From the NCBI GenBank assembly GCA_016763135.1, contig JAESUI010000199.1, forward strand, positions 1-7,398: a stretch of DNA of 7,398 nucleotides, given 5' to 3'. Position numbers and translations under genes: made by a program. Shown here piece after piece: positions 6,964 through 7,398 of this stretch. Each line of letters opens with the position of its first letter. Position 1 is the stretch's first letter. This DNA comes from Flavobacteriales bacterium. GTDB taxonomy: Bacteria > Bacteroidota > Bacteroidia > Flavobacteriales_E > Vicingaceae. The notes beneath the pieces were generated by a model that saw nothing but the letters and a program-made list of their open reading frames with translations, did not search any database and was not told the origin of the DNA.

Positions 6964-7057
6964 ATAAGATTAACAGAACTATTGGTACGTGTAATTCCTT
7001 AAATTCAGGTGTGAATCAAAATAAAGTGCTTGAGAAATACGTTTCTTAACTAATCCC

Positions 7058-7074
7058 TACATTTTTTAAATGTA
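7058..7074. promoter_or_regulatory. Perfect inverted repeat, possible operator, in the divergent intergenic region
   Basis: TACATTT (7058-7064) and AAATGTA (7068-7074) form perfect 7-bp arms around TTT, 25 nt before the ATG at 7100. The left part, TACATTTT (7058-7065), also resembles the -7 element TAnnTTTG. The half-site TACATTT recurs at 6945-6951, just before the divergent gene starting at 6936. This could be a repressor or activator site, or a short hairpin in the leader. Confidence 0.35.
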
Positions 7075-7099
7075 CCATTTGAACTTTAAAATCTAAACT

Positions 7100-7398
7100 A
7101 TGAGATACCTAAAAATAATTGCCCCAGTCATTTGCTTTTTTATTGTTGAGAATGGATTTGCTCAAGTTGGTGAGGTATTCCCTGATATTACAGGAGAATC
7201 ATTGGAAAAGACGAGCGTTAAACTTCCAGCCGCTTCTAAAGGAAAGTTTTGTTTAATTGGCATGGCATCATCACAAAAGGCAGAAGCAGATTTACAAACT
7301 TGGATGCAACCAGTTTATGACATCTTCATGAATCAACATACATTTATATCTATTGATTACAATTTGGATATTTATTTTATACCCATGTTTACTGGAGC
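7100..7398 (+). CDS. Secreted thioredoxin-fold-like protein, N-terminal fragment
   Basis: The frame opens at ATG 7100-7102 and runs off the window edge after 99 codons with no stop. Residues 1-21 form a signal peptide (MRYLKIIAPVICFFIVENGFA, cleavage likely before QVGEVFPD). The mature start, VGEVFPDITGESLEKTSVKLP, followed by GKFCLIGMASSQKAEADLQTW, resembles the entry strand and first helix of redoxin/TlpA-like proteins ('vG..fpd..g..l.g..v.lP....Gk..l'). The position where a CxxC active site would be expected reads SSQK (57-60) with no cysteine; C51 is the only cysteine in the mature part seen. A redox role is therefore doubtful, and a non-catalytic thioredoxin-fold protein is likelier. It is divergent from the - strand unit and not linked to it by transcription. 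The gene is real with good confidence; the fold call is tentative. Confidence 0.55.
   Translation, partial: MRYLKIIAPVICFFIVENGFAQVGEVFPDITGESLEKTSVKLPAASKGKFCLIGMASSQKAEADLQTWMQPVYDIFMNQHTFISIDYNLDIYFIPMFTG

Noticed and set aside
1..7398. CRISPR array, tRNA, rRNA, IS element, prophage or riboswitch
   Set aside because: No regularly spaced repeats, cloverleaf-like elements, transposase or integrase motifs, or terminal inverted repeats were recognised by reading both strands.

Overview
The window looks like chromosomal DNA from a low-GC (about one third GC by eye) member of the Bacteroidota, most likely class Flavobacteriia or a near relative. The reasons are: two secreted proteins end in type IX secretion (T9SS) type A sorting domains (YPNP motif plus a C-terminal beta-rich tail); a lipoprotein carries an acidic surface-export signal right after its acylated cysteine; start codons lack Shine-Dalgarno sequences and have A/T-rich TAAA-type leaders; and an exact copy of the Bacteroidota -7 promoter element (TAnnTTTG) precedes a gene. 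The genus cannot be told from this window.

Layout, left to right. (1) 1-172: the last 56 codons of an ABC-F type ATPase (C-terminal coiled coil), + strand. (2) 262-3742: a two-gene + strand unit, a 1023-residue T9SS-exported CotH-kinase-like multidomain protein and, 10 nt later, a 132-residue lipoprotein predicted to sit on the cell surface. It ends at a near-perfect, probably bidirectional terminator (3761-3794). (3) 6936 down to 3822: three - strand genes in a row, namely a T9SS-exported predicted beta-propeller protein, a radical SAM protein with an N-terminal twitch (half-SPASM) cysteine domain, and a ChaN-family (Tiki/TraB-like, haem-binding type) protein. The last is interrupted by a frameshift near 3985; joining the frames restores a normal 287-residue protein ending at 3822, not at the apparent stop at 3959. 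(4) From 7100 to the window edge: the start of a secreted thioredoxin-fold-like protein, + strand, divergent from unit 3 across a 163-nt intergenic region holding a -7 promoter element and a 17-nt inverted repeat.

How the genes may work together. Nearly everything except the ABC-F and radical SAM proteins is predicted to leave the cytoplasm, so this is mainly a cell-envelope region. The CotH-like protein and the surface lipoprotein are plausibly co-expressed and would both end up outside the outer membrane. The radical SAM enzyme lies between two exported-protein genes, but no RiPP-like precursor peptide was seen beside it, so its substrate is unknown. No CRISPR, tRNA, rRNA, IS element or phage gene was found, and no gene-free stretch exceeds 300 bases.
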